NCBI GenBank assembly: GCA_005888115.1
Contig: VBKO01000059.1
Span: 1-32,021 of the forward strand
Origin: Deltaproteobacteria bacterium
Lineage (GTDB): Bacteria; Myxococcota; Myxococcia; Myxococcales; 40CM-4-68-19
Direction of reading: 5' to 3'
DNA length: 32,021 nucleotides
The first letter of the stretch is position 1. The number at the start of each line of letters is the position of its first letter. The translations under genes were made by a program, and so were the position numbers. The notes under the pieces are model-generated. The model saw only the letters and a program-made list of their open reading frames with translations, ran no database searches and was not told the DNA's origin. Positions 15,090 to 23,475 of this stretch are shown one piece after another.

Positions 15090-17297
15090 CTAGACCACGC
15101 TCAAGTGGGTCGCCAGGCGGTGGAACGAGAGGACGTCGTCCTCGTCGAGCAGCGCTACCGACATGTCGTCCGCGACGGCGGCGAGCTTGGGGGGCCCGGA
15201 GGCGAGCCGCGCCAGCTCGTGCCCCGAGGCGGTCTCGCAGAGCAGCACGCCTCCGCGGCGCAGCAGGGCCACCCCGCGCTGAAGGAGGGCGCGTTCCGCG
15301 GGAGAGTCTCCCTCCGGCTCGAGCTGCCAGGCGATGCGCCCGCGCTCGTCGATGCGCGCCGCCGCGCCGCCGGGGCCGGTCGCGATCAGCGCTTGTTCAT
15401 CCGCTACGAGCAGGGCGTGCCCGGGGAAGGGCAGAGCCGTGGAGAACCGGCGCGTGCCGTCGCCCAGCCGCGCCGCGGTCAGCTCGCGCCTCCGCTCCCC
15501 CGAGACGATCAGCGCCGAGTCGGTCCATACGCAGAGCGCCGCCTCGCTTCCCTGCGGCAGCGGGCGCTCCCACAGCACCCGGCCCGAGTGTGGATCGATG
15601 GCGATGAGCAGATTGGCGGGCCGGGCGCCGCCGCACAGGGCCACGAGCCGGCCCGGCGACGACGCGAGCGCCAGCACGCGGGCGCGGCGCTTCCACAGCG
15701 GCCGCCCGTCGGCCGCGTCGAGGGCGGTGAGCACTCCGCGGCCGGCGCAGGCGAGAACGCCCTCGGCGTGGATCGCTTCGGTCGGCGCCCCGCCGGGGAG
15801 CCGCGACCTCCACGCTTGCGTGCCGGCATCGGAGAAGCGCTCCAGGCCGGACGTCGAGGCCCTGATCACTCCTCCAGGCAGGGCCCACAGCTCGGCTGCG
15901 GCCGGCATGCGGCGCCGCCAGCGCGCAGCGCCGGTGAGGGGATCGATCCGCGCGAGCGAGTCGGCCCCGGAGACGAACAGGTCGTCGCCGTTCCACGCCC
16001 GCACGGCGAAGCGGCACGGCTCCTCGAACAGCGTGCGGCCCGAGGCGGCGTCGCGGCCGACCGCGTGGTGCAGCCCGACCGTGACCACAACGCCGGGAGA
16101 GGGCCAGATCGCTCCGGGCCGCTCCTCGGCCGGAGCGCGCCAGCCCTGGCGGTAGACCAGCCGGCGGATGCGCCCGTGCGAGAGCGGTGGCTGCGGCGCC
16201 CGCACGGCTTTCGGCGGGGGCGGCGCGGCGACCACCTCGGGCGAGCGGCGCAGCTCGCCGGAGGCCAGCTCGGCGCAGTGCCGGGCCAGGCGCGCCGCCG
16301 TGGCGCGCAAGTCCCGGAGCGGGTCGTCGGATTCCACGGGCCGGCCGGCGAGCTTTTGCGCCTTCTCGGCATAGGCCCGGGCCGCGCCGGCGAGGGCCAG
16401 CGCGAGCGCCGCCGGCGCGACGGCGGCCGGCGCGCGCCAGCCGGGAGCGCGCACCTCGTCTCTCGTCAGGTCGCAGGTCAGCTCGATCGAGGCGAAGCGG
16501 AGCTGGAACGCGGGCTCGCCCGCCTCCCACGCCCGCACCAGCGCCTCCGCCTCGCGCACCAGGTTCCTCAGCGCGAGATAGACCGGCCCTTCCGATTGCA
16601 GCGCGGGCGCGCCGGCGAACCGCAGCGCGACCGCGCCCGATCCGAGCAGAGGAGCCAGCTGGGCTTGCGGCACCTCGGTGCGATCCGCGAGCCGCGCCGC
16701 CGCCGCTGCCGGGACCTGCACCTCGCAGCGGACTGCGCCTCGCCCGGACCGCGCCACGAACGACCGCCCCTCCGCATGCGGCCACGCCGGCGCCCCGGTG
16801 CGGCCAGCGGGCGGCCGCGGTGAGGCCCCGCGCAGGCGCCGCAGGAGAGGCGAGTGGACGAGCGCGGGGCTGATGCGGACGAGGTCCGCCGCCAGGCTCC
16901 GCGCCGCGGCGGCCGCCGCGGACCACAGCCGTCCCGAGTCCAAGAGCAGGCCGGAGGCGAGCATCCGGGCCGGGGGCGCGAGCGTCACCAGCGAAAGCAG
17001 GACGTCGGGGCCGCGCGCCTCCAGCACCAGCTCGGTGGGTCCCCGGCCGACGGTCGCCTGCGCCGCCGCGCTTCCCTCGCCCAGGTGCCGTAGCGCCGCG
17101 AGGAGCTCGTCGACCGCCACCAGCACCTCGGCCTCTCCCACGCCGGCGGCGATGTCCACTCCGTCCACCTCGATGCCAACCACATCGAGGATTCCGCCGC
17201 CGTCGAAACTGCGGGCGCCTGGCGGCGACAGCGCCCGCAGCTCGTCGAGGTAGCCGGGGTTCAGGCGCCACGAGCGGCCGGGGCGGATGCGGATCAC
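15090..17297 (-). CDS. PQQ-binding-like beta-propeller repeat protein with a large uncharacterised N-terminal region
   Basis: C-terminal repeats LARIDPLTGAARWRRRMP, LTALDAADGRPLWKRRA, LIAIDPHSGRVLWERPL typical of PQQ-like propeller blades; N-terminal ~430 aa without recognised motif. Confidence 0.85.
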   Translation of the reverse strand: MIRIRPGRSWRLNPGYLDELRALSPPGARSFDGGGILDVVGIEVDGVDIAAGVGEAEVLVAVDELLAALRHLGEGSAAAQATVGRGPTELVLEARGPDVLLSLVTLAPPARMLASGLLLDSGRLWSAAAAAARSLAADLVRISPALVHSPLLRRLRGASPRPPAGRTGAPAWPHAEGRSFVARSGRGAVRCEVQVPAAAAARLADRTEVPQAQLAPLLGSGAVALRFAGAPALQSEGPVYLALRNLVREAEALVRAWEAGEPAFQLRFASIELTCDLTRDEVRAPGWRAPAAVAPAALALALAGAARAYAEKAQKLAGRPVESDDPLRDLRATAARLARHCAELASGELRRSPEVVAAPPPPKAVRAPQPPLSHGRIRRLVYRQGWRAPAEERPGAIWPSPGVVVTVGLHHAVGRDAASGRTLFEEPCRFAVRAWNGDDLFVSGADSLARIDPLTGAARWRRRMPAAAELWALPGGVIRASTSGLERFSDAGTQAWRSRLPGGAPTEAIHAEGVLACAGRGVLTALDAADGRPLWKRRARVLALASSPGRLVALCGGARPANLLIAIDPHSGRVLWERPLPQGSEAALCVWTDSALIVSGERRRELTAARLGDGTRRFSTALPFPGHALLVADEQALIATGPGGAAARIDERGRIAWQLEPEGDSPAERALLQRGVALLRRGGVLLCETASGHELARLASGPPKLAAVADDMSVALLDEDDVLSFHRLATHLSVV

Positions 17298-17374
17298 GGG
17301 CCGCTAGAGTACAGCCGAAGGCCGTTTGCGCCCTGAAAAACACAGGTCCGCCGGGTCCGGCGGCGGCTGTCGCG

Positions 17375-17403
17375 TTGACACCGGGGCGTAGAATCTTTAC
17401 AGT
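17375..17403 (+). promoter_or_regulatory. candidate sigma-70 promoter, TTGACA-N17-TACAGT
   Basis: Consensus -35 at 17375-17380, 17-bp spacer, tacagt at 17398-17403; 68 bp upstream of the ATG at 17471. A 7-bp dyad CCGCCGG-gt-CCGGCGG (17348-17363) lies just upstream of -35. Confidence 0.55.
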
Positions 17404-17470
17404 TCCGCGCCTTTTTCCACCGGCCCAAGGGAAGCTTCCATAGCCCCGCGGGCAACTGGAGCGGTTCGAC

Positions 17471-18979
17471 ATGACGTTCACGGAAGCCGCCGTCGAGGTG
17501 CTACGGCGCGCCGGAAAGCCCCTGCATTACAAGGACATCGCAGACGTCGCGGTCCGCGAGAACCTGCTCAGCCACGTCGGGCAGGATCCGGAGGTGACGA
17601 TGGGCCAGCGCCTGGCGGCGATGGCCAAGCGCGACGACGATCGCAAGGTGATTGCCGTGGCGCCCGAGGGGACCTTCGCGCTCATCGAGTGGAGCGTCCC
17701 CTTGGAGCAGGTGGTCGAGCCGGTCGCGCCGCCGCTCCATCCGATCGACGACGGCGTGACGCTCTACCGGCAGCGAGAGCGCGAGCCCCGGCCCATCAAT
17801 GCGCAGGCGCGCCGCCGGATCGAGGCGCTGCAGCCCGGCGCCGAGGATGAGGAGGAGGACAGGAAGCGCGGGCAGCGCCGCTTCCCGCCGCCGGCCGAGG
17901 TCGTCTTCGAGTGGCTCGCGCAGCGCCAGTCGGGCGCGCCCATCTCGGAGCTGTCGGACGCGCTGTTCAAGAAGAACCTGCTCAGCGAAGCCCTGGTACG
18001 CGATCACGCTTCCTTGATTCAGGCGCTGCTGGAGGACAACCGGCGGCGCACGGAAGCGGGGCGCAAGCCTGCCTTCATCGTCGACGGAGAGCGGGTGACG
18101 CTGGTCGAATTCCCGGCGCCGTCCGAGCTGCCCGATGAGGCGCGCACCTCGCACACCAGCCTCGGGCGCCCGATGTCCGCCGCGCAGCTGGTCGCCGAAG
18201 GGCGGCGCGCGGTGGTGCGCGCGCTCCGGCGCAGGCTGGCGGAGCTGGAGACCAGCTCGTTCGAGGCGCTCTGCAGCAGCCTGCTGGAGAAGATGGGCAT
18301 GCGCGACGTGCGCGTGGCCAAGCGGAGCAAGGAAGGGCCGCTCTACCTGGCGCGGCAGCGGCGCGGCGTCGAGGCCGGCCGCGATGCGCGCGCCGAAGCC
18401 TCGGCCGCGGGCCAGCCGCCCGTCGCGCTCTACGCGGGCGACGCGCTCGCCGAGGAGCTGGTGGCCCTGCGCGTGGGTGTCACGGTGCAGGTAGTGGAGC
18501 TCGCCGACGTGGACGAAGCCTTCTTCGCCTCGGCCGCCAAGGGCGTTCCGTCGCATCGCGACCGCCGCGAACGTTCCGAGGAGCGCATCGAACGGGCCGA
18601 ACCCGCGGAGCCCATTCCCGCGGAGAGGCCGGCGCCCGAGCCTGAAGCGCAGCCGGTCGCCGAGGCGGTCCCACCGGCGGAGACACCGCTTCCCCCCGCC
18701 GCGGCCGCAGTACCGCCCGCCGCCGGCGCGGAGGCGGCGCCGCAACCCCCGGAAGGTGAGGATCGCGAGGCACGGCGCCGCGCCCGCCGCGGCGACGATC
18801 GGCCCACGCGGGCGACCAGCGCGGCGGAACAGGCGTGGGGGCAGCCCATCGGCACGCCGCGGCTCACCCCTGCTCCCGCTCCTGTGGTGGTCGAGCCCAC
18901 TCCGGTCGCCGAGCCCACCACACCCGAGCCTGCTCCGCCCCCCGCCGGCGAGGACGAGCCGCCCGGCGAGCACGATTAG
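17471..18979 (+). CDS. HARE-HTH domain protein with a possible eroded Mrr-like (restriction endonuclease-fold) region and Pro/Ala/Glu-rich tail
   Basis: N-terminus MTFTEAAVEVLRRAGKPLHYKDIADVAVRENLLSHVGQDPEVTMGQRLAAMAKRDDDRKVIAVAPEGTFALIEW is a HARE-HTH winged helix; the middle ETSSFEALCSSLLEKMGMRDVRVAKRSKEGPL resembles the start of Mrr-type domains. Confidence 0.85.
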   Translation: MTFTEAAVEVLRRAGKPLHYKDIADVAVRENLLSHVGQDPEVTMGQRLAAMAKRDDDRKVIAVAPEGTFALIEWSVPLEQVVEPVAPPLHPIDDGVTLYRQREREPRPINAQARRRIEALQPGAEDEEEDRKRGQRRFPPPAEVVFEWLAQRQSGAPISELSDALFKKNLLSEALVRDHASLIQALLEDNRRRTEAGRKPAFIVDGERVTLVEFPAPSELPDEARTSHTSLGRPMSAAQLVAEGRRAVVRALRRRLAELETSSFEALCSSLLEKMGMRDVRVAKRSKEGPLYLARQRRGVEAGRDARAEASAAGQPPVALYAGDALAEELVALRVGVTVQVVELADVDEAFFASAAKGVPSHRDRRERSEERIERAEPAEPIPAERPAPEPEAQPVAEAVPPAETPLPPAAAAVPPAAGAEAAPQPPEGEDREARRRARRGDDRPTRATSAAEQAWGQPIGTPRLTPAPAPVVVEPTPVAEPTTPEPAPPPAGEDEPPGEHD

Positions 18980-19095
18980 TCGCCGCCGAAAGGGCGGCGC
19001 TACGCTTTTCACAGCGCGGACGGTATGCGAGGCGTCCTGACCGCTGCCGTGTCCTCTTTGACCCTGCGGGCATCACCCTCTAGCATCCGCGACGG

Positions 19096-20007
19096 ATGCT
19101 CCTCTCCCGCGCCAAGGTACTCGCGGCCTGCGCCGCTGCGCTGTCCTGCAACCGGCTGCCGCCGGGCGCGGTCGCCGTGGGGACGTTGTCGGTGTCCGAC
19201 GGCAATCTCGCCCGCGTCCCTGAGCTGGGCATGCCCGCGGACCAGGTGCGCAAGGAGATGAAAGCGGCGCTGGAGAGGACGCGGCACTTCGCCGTGCGCG
19301 AGGGCGCCACCGCACGCGTGCGGCTGGACCTCGAGTCAGCGCGCCGCCTGGCCGGGGGGGAAGGCGCCGCCGCCGACGTGCAGCTCGTCCTCGAGCTCAC
19401 CGCGGCCTCGCCGGAAGGAGAGCCGGAGCGGACCGTCTCCGAGGGCGCGGGCCGCGCCGCAAGCGCGGCGGACGCCGGAACGGAGGCCAATGCGCGGCTG
19501 GCTGCCTTCGAGAGCGCGCTGCGAGGCGCGCTGGACGACGCGGCCCGCGGGCTCGCCTGGCAGCTCGAGTCGCGGCGCAAGACGGACGACGAGCTGTCGC
19601 GGGACCTGGCCGACGTCGATCCGCGCGTGCGCGACTACGCCATCCGGGCGCTGGCCGACCGGCGCAGCCCCGCGGTCGTGCCGCAGCTCATCGCGCGGCT
19701 GGAAGACGACAACCCCGCCGTCGCGCTGCGCGCGGTGGGCGCGTTGGTGGCCATCGGCGATCGGCGCGCGGTGGAGCCGCTCATCGAGATGACGCGCAAG
19801 CGGCCGCCGCAGCTCGTTGCGCAGGTGCTCTACGCGCTGGCCAGCCTGGGAGGCCCCACCGCCGAGGCGTTCCTCTACACGCTGGAGAGCGGCGCGCCGG
19901 ACGACGAGGTGCGCCGCGCCGCGAACGAAGCGCTCGCGGAGCTGCGCCGCAAGCGCGACGAGGCCAGCGCCCACGACGCCAACCCGACGCGCCCGAGGTC
20001 CCATTGA
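19096..20007 (+). CDS. HEAT repeat domain-containing putative lipoprotein
   Basis: N-terminal MLLSRAKVLAACAAALSCNRLPPG with a lipobox-like LSC; HEAT-type repeats DPRVRDYAIRALADRRSPAVVPQLIARLEDDNPAVALRAVGALVAIGDRRAVEPLIEMT. Confidence 0.85.
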   Translation: MLLSRAKVLAACAAALSCNRLPPGAVAVGTLSVSDGNLARVPELGMPADQVRKEMKAALERTRHFAVREGATARVRLDLESARRLAGGEGAAADVQLVLELTAASPEGEPERTVSEGAGRAASAADAGTEANARLAAFESALRGALDDAARGLAWQLESRRKTDDELSRDLADVDPRVRDYAIRALADRRSPAVVPQLIARLEDDNPAVALRAVGALVAIGDRRAVEPLIEMTRKRPPQLVAQVLYALASLGGPTAEAFLYTLESGAPDDEVRRAANEALAELRRKRDEASAHDANPTRPRSH

Positions 20008-20558
20008 AGCGGTTCGTCCTCCTCCTGCTGGCGCTCGTCTCCTGCAAGACTGCCGAGACTCGCGACAAGCCCGCCGCATCGCCGGGCGTCGATCCGGCGA
20101 TCTACTATCCCCTCGCGGTGGGCAACTCCTGGACCTACGAGTACACGCCCGGCGCCCGGCGCGAGACCATCCAGATCGTCGCCCGCGACGGGCCCTGGTT
20201 CGTCGACGACCATCGGGGCCGCGTGCGGGCCGACTCGGAAGGCGTCCGCGACGCCGACCAGTATCTTCTCCATGCGCCGCTCACCGCGGGTGCCCACTGG
20301 ACCGCGGTGCAAAATCTGGTCGTCCAGCACTTCACCGTCTCCGCGGTCGACGCCACGGTGAAGACGCGCGCGGGAGCCTTCAGCAAGTGCGTGGTAGTGC
20401 GCAACGAGTCGCCGCTCCCGCAGGGGGCCGGCAAGTTCGTCACCGAATGGACCTACGCGCCGAACGTGGGGCTGGTGCAAGTCCGCACCCAGACCGTGTC
20501 GACCCGCGGCACGCAGGAGCAGTCGCGGCTGGACCTGGCGGCCTACCGCGTGCAGTGA
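20004..20558 (+). CDS. putative lipoprotein, 184 aa
   Basis: TTG start overlapping the upstream stop (TTGA); MKRFVLLLLALVSCKTAETRD lipoprotein signal; YYPLAVGNSWTYEY motif common to secreted hypothetical lipoproteins. Confidence 0.8.
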   Translation: MKRFVLLLLALVSCKTAETRDKPAASPGVDPAIYYPLAVGNSWTYEYTPGARRETIQIVARDGPWFVDDHRGRVRADSEGVRDADQYLLHAPLTAGAHWTAVQNLVVQHFTVSAVDATVKTRAGAFSKCVVVRNESPLPQGAGKFVTEWTYAPNVGLVQVRTQTVSTRGTQEQSRLDLAAYRVQ

Positions 20559-21745
20559 GCTCGGGAACGGACGTGGAGGCGCGAGCTGCGCGGGCGGTGG
20601 TGCTCGGTCTGGGGATCAACGGCCTTGGCGTCGTCCGCGCACTGGGCCGCGCGGGTATTCCGGTGTTGGGAGCGTGGACGGGACGGGACGAGGCAGGTCG
20701 TCTCTCCCGCTACTCCCGCCCGGTGCGGCTGACCGCCCAGCGCTCCGGCCTGGCTCTCGACGATCTGCTGCACGCGCTGGGCGGCGCCACCGATCGCCCG
20801 GCGTTGTTCGCGACCTGCGACGCCGACGCGGCCTGGATCAACGAGCAGCAGCAGTTGTTGCAGGGGCATTTCCGTTTCCACGCGATCGAGCGCGACCTGT
20901 TCCGGCGGCTCGAATCGAAGCGTGGAATCGTCGAGCTCCTCCGCGAGCAGCGGATCGAAGCGCCGCGCACCGAGCACTTCGAGTCCTTGCAACAGCTCGA
21001 GGAGCGGGCGTCGGCACTGCCGGTTCCCGTCCTGGTCAAGCCCGTCGACACGTACCGCCGGACGTTGCCGGCCGGCGCCAAGAACGAGCTGTTTTCCGAT
21101 CGCGTTTCGCTGCTCGCATTCGTCCGCTCGCATCCGGCGCATGTGCCCGACATGGTCTTCCAGGAAGTGGTCCCGAGCGGCGACGGCCACATCCACTTCT
21201 GCACCGTCCTGATGGACGCCTCGGGGAGCCCCGTGCTCCGCTACACCGGTCGGAAGCTGCGGCAATACAAGCCGGACTACGGCGTGACCTGCTTCGGTGT
21301 CAGCGAGTGGAACGCCGAGGTCGCCGACATCGCGACTCGCTTCCTGCAAGGGATCGGCTACCGCGGCCTCTGCACGCTCGAGTTCGCGCATCACCGCGGC
21401 ACCGGACGATACCTGCTCCTGGAAGCAAATCCGCGCAGCTACTACCCGAACGCGCTCGCCACCGCTAGCGGGCTCAACTTCCCGCTGGCGGAATACCGGC
21501 TCTTGATGGGTGAGGCCCTGCCGGCTCCTGCCCGCCAGAAAGACGGCGTGCACTGGATCGATTTTCCTCGCGATCTCGGCTCGTTCTACCGGAAGATGCG
21601 CGCGGGCCAGGTGACCACGGCCGCCTGGATGCGCTCGCTATCGAAGGCGCGGTCGTTCGCATCCTTCGCCATCGACGATCCCGCGCCCTGGCTCGACGAG
21701 TCGTTCGCGCTGCTCGCGCGGGTGCTCACGTTCCCCTTCCGCTGA
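20555..21745 (+). CDS. ATP-grasp domain protein (carboxylate-amine ligase-like)
   Basis: GTG start overlapping the upstream stop (GTGA); ARAVVLGLGINGLGVVRALGRAGIPVLG...PVPVLVKPVDTY...MVFQEVVPSGDGHIHFCTVLMD...GLCTLEFAHHRGTGRYLLLEANPRSYYPNALA. Confidence 0.88.
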   Translation: MSSGTDVEARAARAVVLGLGINGLGVVRALGRAGIPVLGAWTGRDEAGRLSRYSRPVRLTAQRSGLALDDLLHALGGATDRPALFATCDADAAWINEQQQLLQGHFRFHAIERDLFRRLESKRGIVELLREQRIEAPRTEHFESLQQLEERASALPVPVLVKPVDTYRRTLPAGAKNELFSDRVSLLAFVRSHPAHVPDMVFQEVVPSGDGHIHFCTVLMDASGSPVLRYTGRKLRQYKPDYGVTCFGVSEWNAEVADIATRFLQGIGYRGLCTLEFAHHRGTGRYLLLEANPRSYYPNALATASGLNFPLAEYRLLMGEALPAPARQKDGVHWIDFPRDLGSFYRKMRAGQVTTAAWMRSLSKARSFASFAIDDPAPWLDESFALLARVLTFPFR

Positions 21746-22856
21746 GCCGTCCGCGCAGGACCTCGTCGTAGACGGCAGCGTAGCGGGACACCATCTCGTC
21801 GCGCGAATAGAGCCGCGCCCGGTCTCGCGCGGCTCCACCCATCGCCGCACGCAGGCCGGCATCCGTGGCCAGGGAGCGGATGGCGCGCCCGAGCGCGTTG
21901 CGATCTCCGGGCGGAACCAGCACTCCGGCGCCAGATCCGGCGAGCACCTCGGGCACGCCACCGACCGAGGTGGCGACGACGGGCAGCCCGCAGCTCATCG
22001 CTTCGAGCAGCGCCAGGGGAAGGCCCTCGCCGGCGCTGGAGAGCACGAAGAGATCGGCCGCGCCGAGCCAGTCAGCCACGTCCTGCCGGTATCCCAGGAA
22101 GAAAACCCGCCGCTCGACGCCGAGCCGCGCGGCTTGCCTGCCCAGCTCCTGCGCCAGGCTGCCGCTGCCGAGGACCGCGGCGCAGACCGGGCGCGGCGTT
22201 CCGTCCAGGAGCGACAACGCGTCGATGAGCAGGGCGTGGTCCTTGATCGGCTCCAACCGGCCTACGGACACGACCAGGACCTCGTCCGTGAGGCCGAGGG
22301 CGGCGCGGACTTCTTCGCGCGAGCGCCTGCGGGCGGGAACGGGCGCGACGCCGTTGTGAATGACCTCGGGCGCCGTGCCCAGCGCCAGCAGGTTTCGGAG
22401 GTGCAGGGCGGCCGCGCCCGATACCGCGGTGACTCGCGCGGTCCGTCGCGCACACCACCGGTCCACGAACGTCCGCCAGCGCGGCTGCCGCGCGTGGCGC
22501 CCGTGCTCGGTGTACACGAGCGCGTCCGTGCGGAGGACGGCACAGGCCACCGCTGCCGGGCGCCAGGCGCCGCTGTGTGCATGGACGACGGCGGGGCCGA
22601 ATTCGCGGAGTCGGGCAATCAGCCGGACGGGGAGCCCGGGGACCCGAAGCGGCGCGTCGCGACAATTCGACACCGGGATTCCGGCGCGGCGCAGCTCGTC
22701 CGCGTGAATTCCGATCTTGGTCGTGCAAAAGACTGCGGGCTCATAGCGCCGCCCGGGAAGCGCCTGGGCCAGATCGGCCACCACGCGCTCCAGGCCACCG
22801 GGTCCGAGCCCGGGCAGCACCAAGGCGATGCGGGGGCTGCGAGGGAGCGCCGCCAC
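21726..22856 (-). CDS. glycosyltransferase family 4
   Basis: IALVLPGLGPGGLERVVADLAQALPGRRYEPAVFCTT...VSVGRLEPIKDHALLIDALSLL...LLEAMSCGLPVVATSVGGVPEVLAGSGAGVLVPPGD. Confidence 0.93.
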   Translation of the reverse strand: MAALPRSPRIALVLPGLGPGGLERVVADLAQALPGRRYEPAVFCTTKIGIHADELRRAGIPVSNCRDAPLRVPGLPVRLIARLREFGPAVVHAHSGAWRPAAVACAVLRTDALVYTEHGRHARQPRWRTFVDRWCARRTARVTAVSGAAALHLRNLLALGTAPEVIHNGVAPVPARRRSREEVRAALGLTDEVLVVSVGRLEPIKDHALLIDALSLLDGTPRPVCAAVLGSGSLAQELGRQAARLGVERRVFFLGYRQDVADWLGAADLFVLSSAGEGLPLALLEAMSCGLPVVATSVGGVPEVLAGSGAGVLVPPGDRNALGRAIRSLATDAGLRAAMGGAARDRARLYSRDEMVSRYAAVYDEVLRGRLSGRGT

Positions 22857-22884
22857 GTTCCCCGGAGCATAGCCGGTCGTCAGG

Positions 22885-22992
22885 TCACTTGAGCCAGACC
22901 GACGCCTTCTTCGTCCCCACGCTGTCCGGGTACTGACGCGTGAGCGCTTCCGCGGTGTGCGCGAGTGCGCTCAACGTCCGCGGACCGGTCAA
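22885..22992 (-). CDS. possible small ORF or remnant of a gene C-terminus (35 aa, TTG start)
   Basis: Reading frame LTGPRTLSALAHTAEALTRQYPDSVGTKKASVWLK* has strong GC3 bias; short, no ATG and no homology evidence. Confidence 0.25.
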   Translation of the reverse strand: MTGPRTLSALAHTAEALTRQYPDSVGTKKASVWLK

Positions 22993-23043
22993 TGAGTGCG
23001 GCTACGGCGATCCCATCGCCCACCTCTGTGCTACACCCGCCGG

Positions 23044-23475
23044 GTGGCTCCGTACCGGCATCGCGTGCTCTACGGCGACACGGATCAGATGGGGGTCGTG
23101 TACTACGCGACGTACCTGCGCTTCTTCGAGGGCGCCCGCGGCGAGTGGATCCGCGATCTGGGCCTGACGTATGCGCAGATCGAGGAGCGCGGCATCTACC
23201 TGCCGGTGCTGGAGGTGGGCGTGCGGTACTTGAAGCCGGCGCGGTACGACGACGTGCTCGAGATCCATCTCCGGGTCAGCCACACGCGCGTCAAGGTGCG
23301 ATTCGAGTACAAGGTGTACCGCCTGGGATCGACCGAGGTGCTGATCCTCGGGCACACGGTGCACGCCTGCATCAACAAGGACGGCCGTCCGACGCGCGCT
23401 CCCGATTGGCTGGTGGCGGCCATGAAGGGCGCGGCGACCAGCGGACCGACACTTCCGGAGGGGTACGAACCATGA
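23044..23475 (+). CDS. acyl-CoA thioesterase (YbgC / 4-hydroxybenzoyl-CoA thioesterase-like hotdog)
   Basis: VAPYRHRVLYGDTDQMGVVYYATYLRFFEGARGEWIRDLGLTYAQIEERGIYLPVLEVGVRYLKPARYDDVL: hotdog motif DTDQMGVVYYATY..; GTG start. Confidence 0.9.
   Translation: MAPYRHRVLYGDTDQMGVVYYATYLRFFEGARGEWIRDLGLTYAQIEERGIYLPVLEVGVRYLKPARYDDVLEIHLRVSHTRVKVRFEYKVYRLGSTEVLILGHTVHACINKDGRPTRAPDWLVAAMKGAATSGPTLPEGYEP

Noticed and set aside
15105-17481. ORFs 15105..16823 (+) and 15397..17481 (-)
   Set aside because: Shadows of the PQQ-propeller gene in other frames.
17501-19012. 503-aa minus ORF opposite the HARE-HTH gene
   Set aside because: Antisense; the + strand protein has a clear HARE-HTH domain and promoter.
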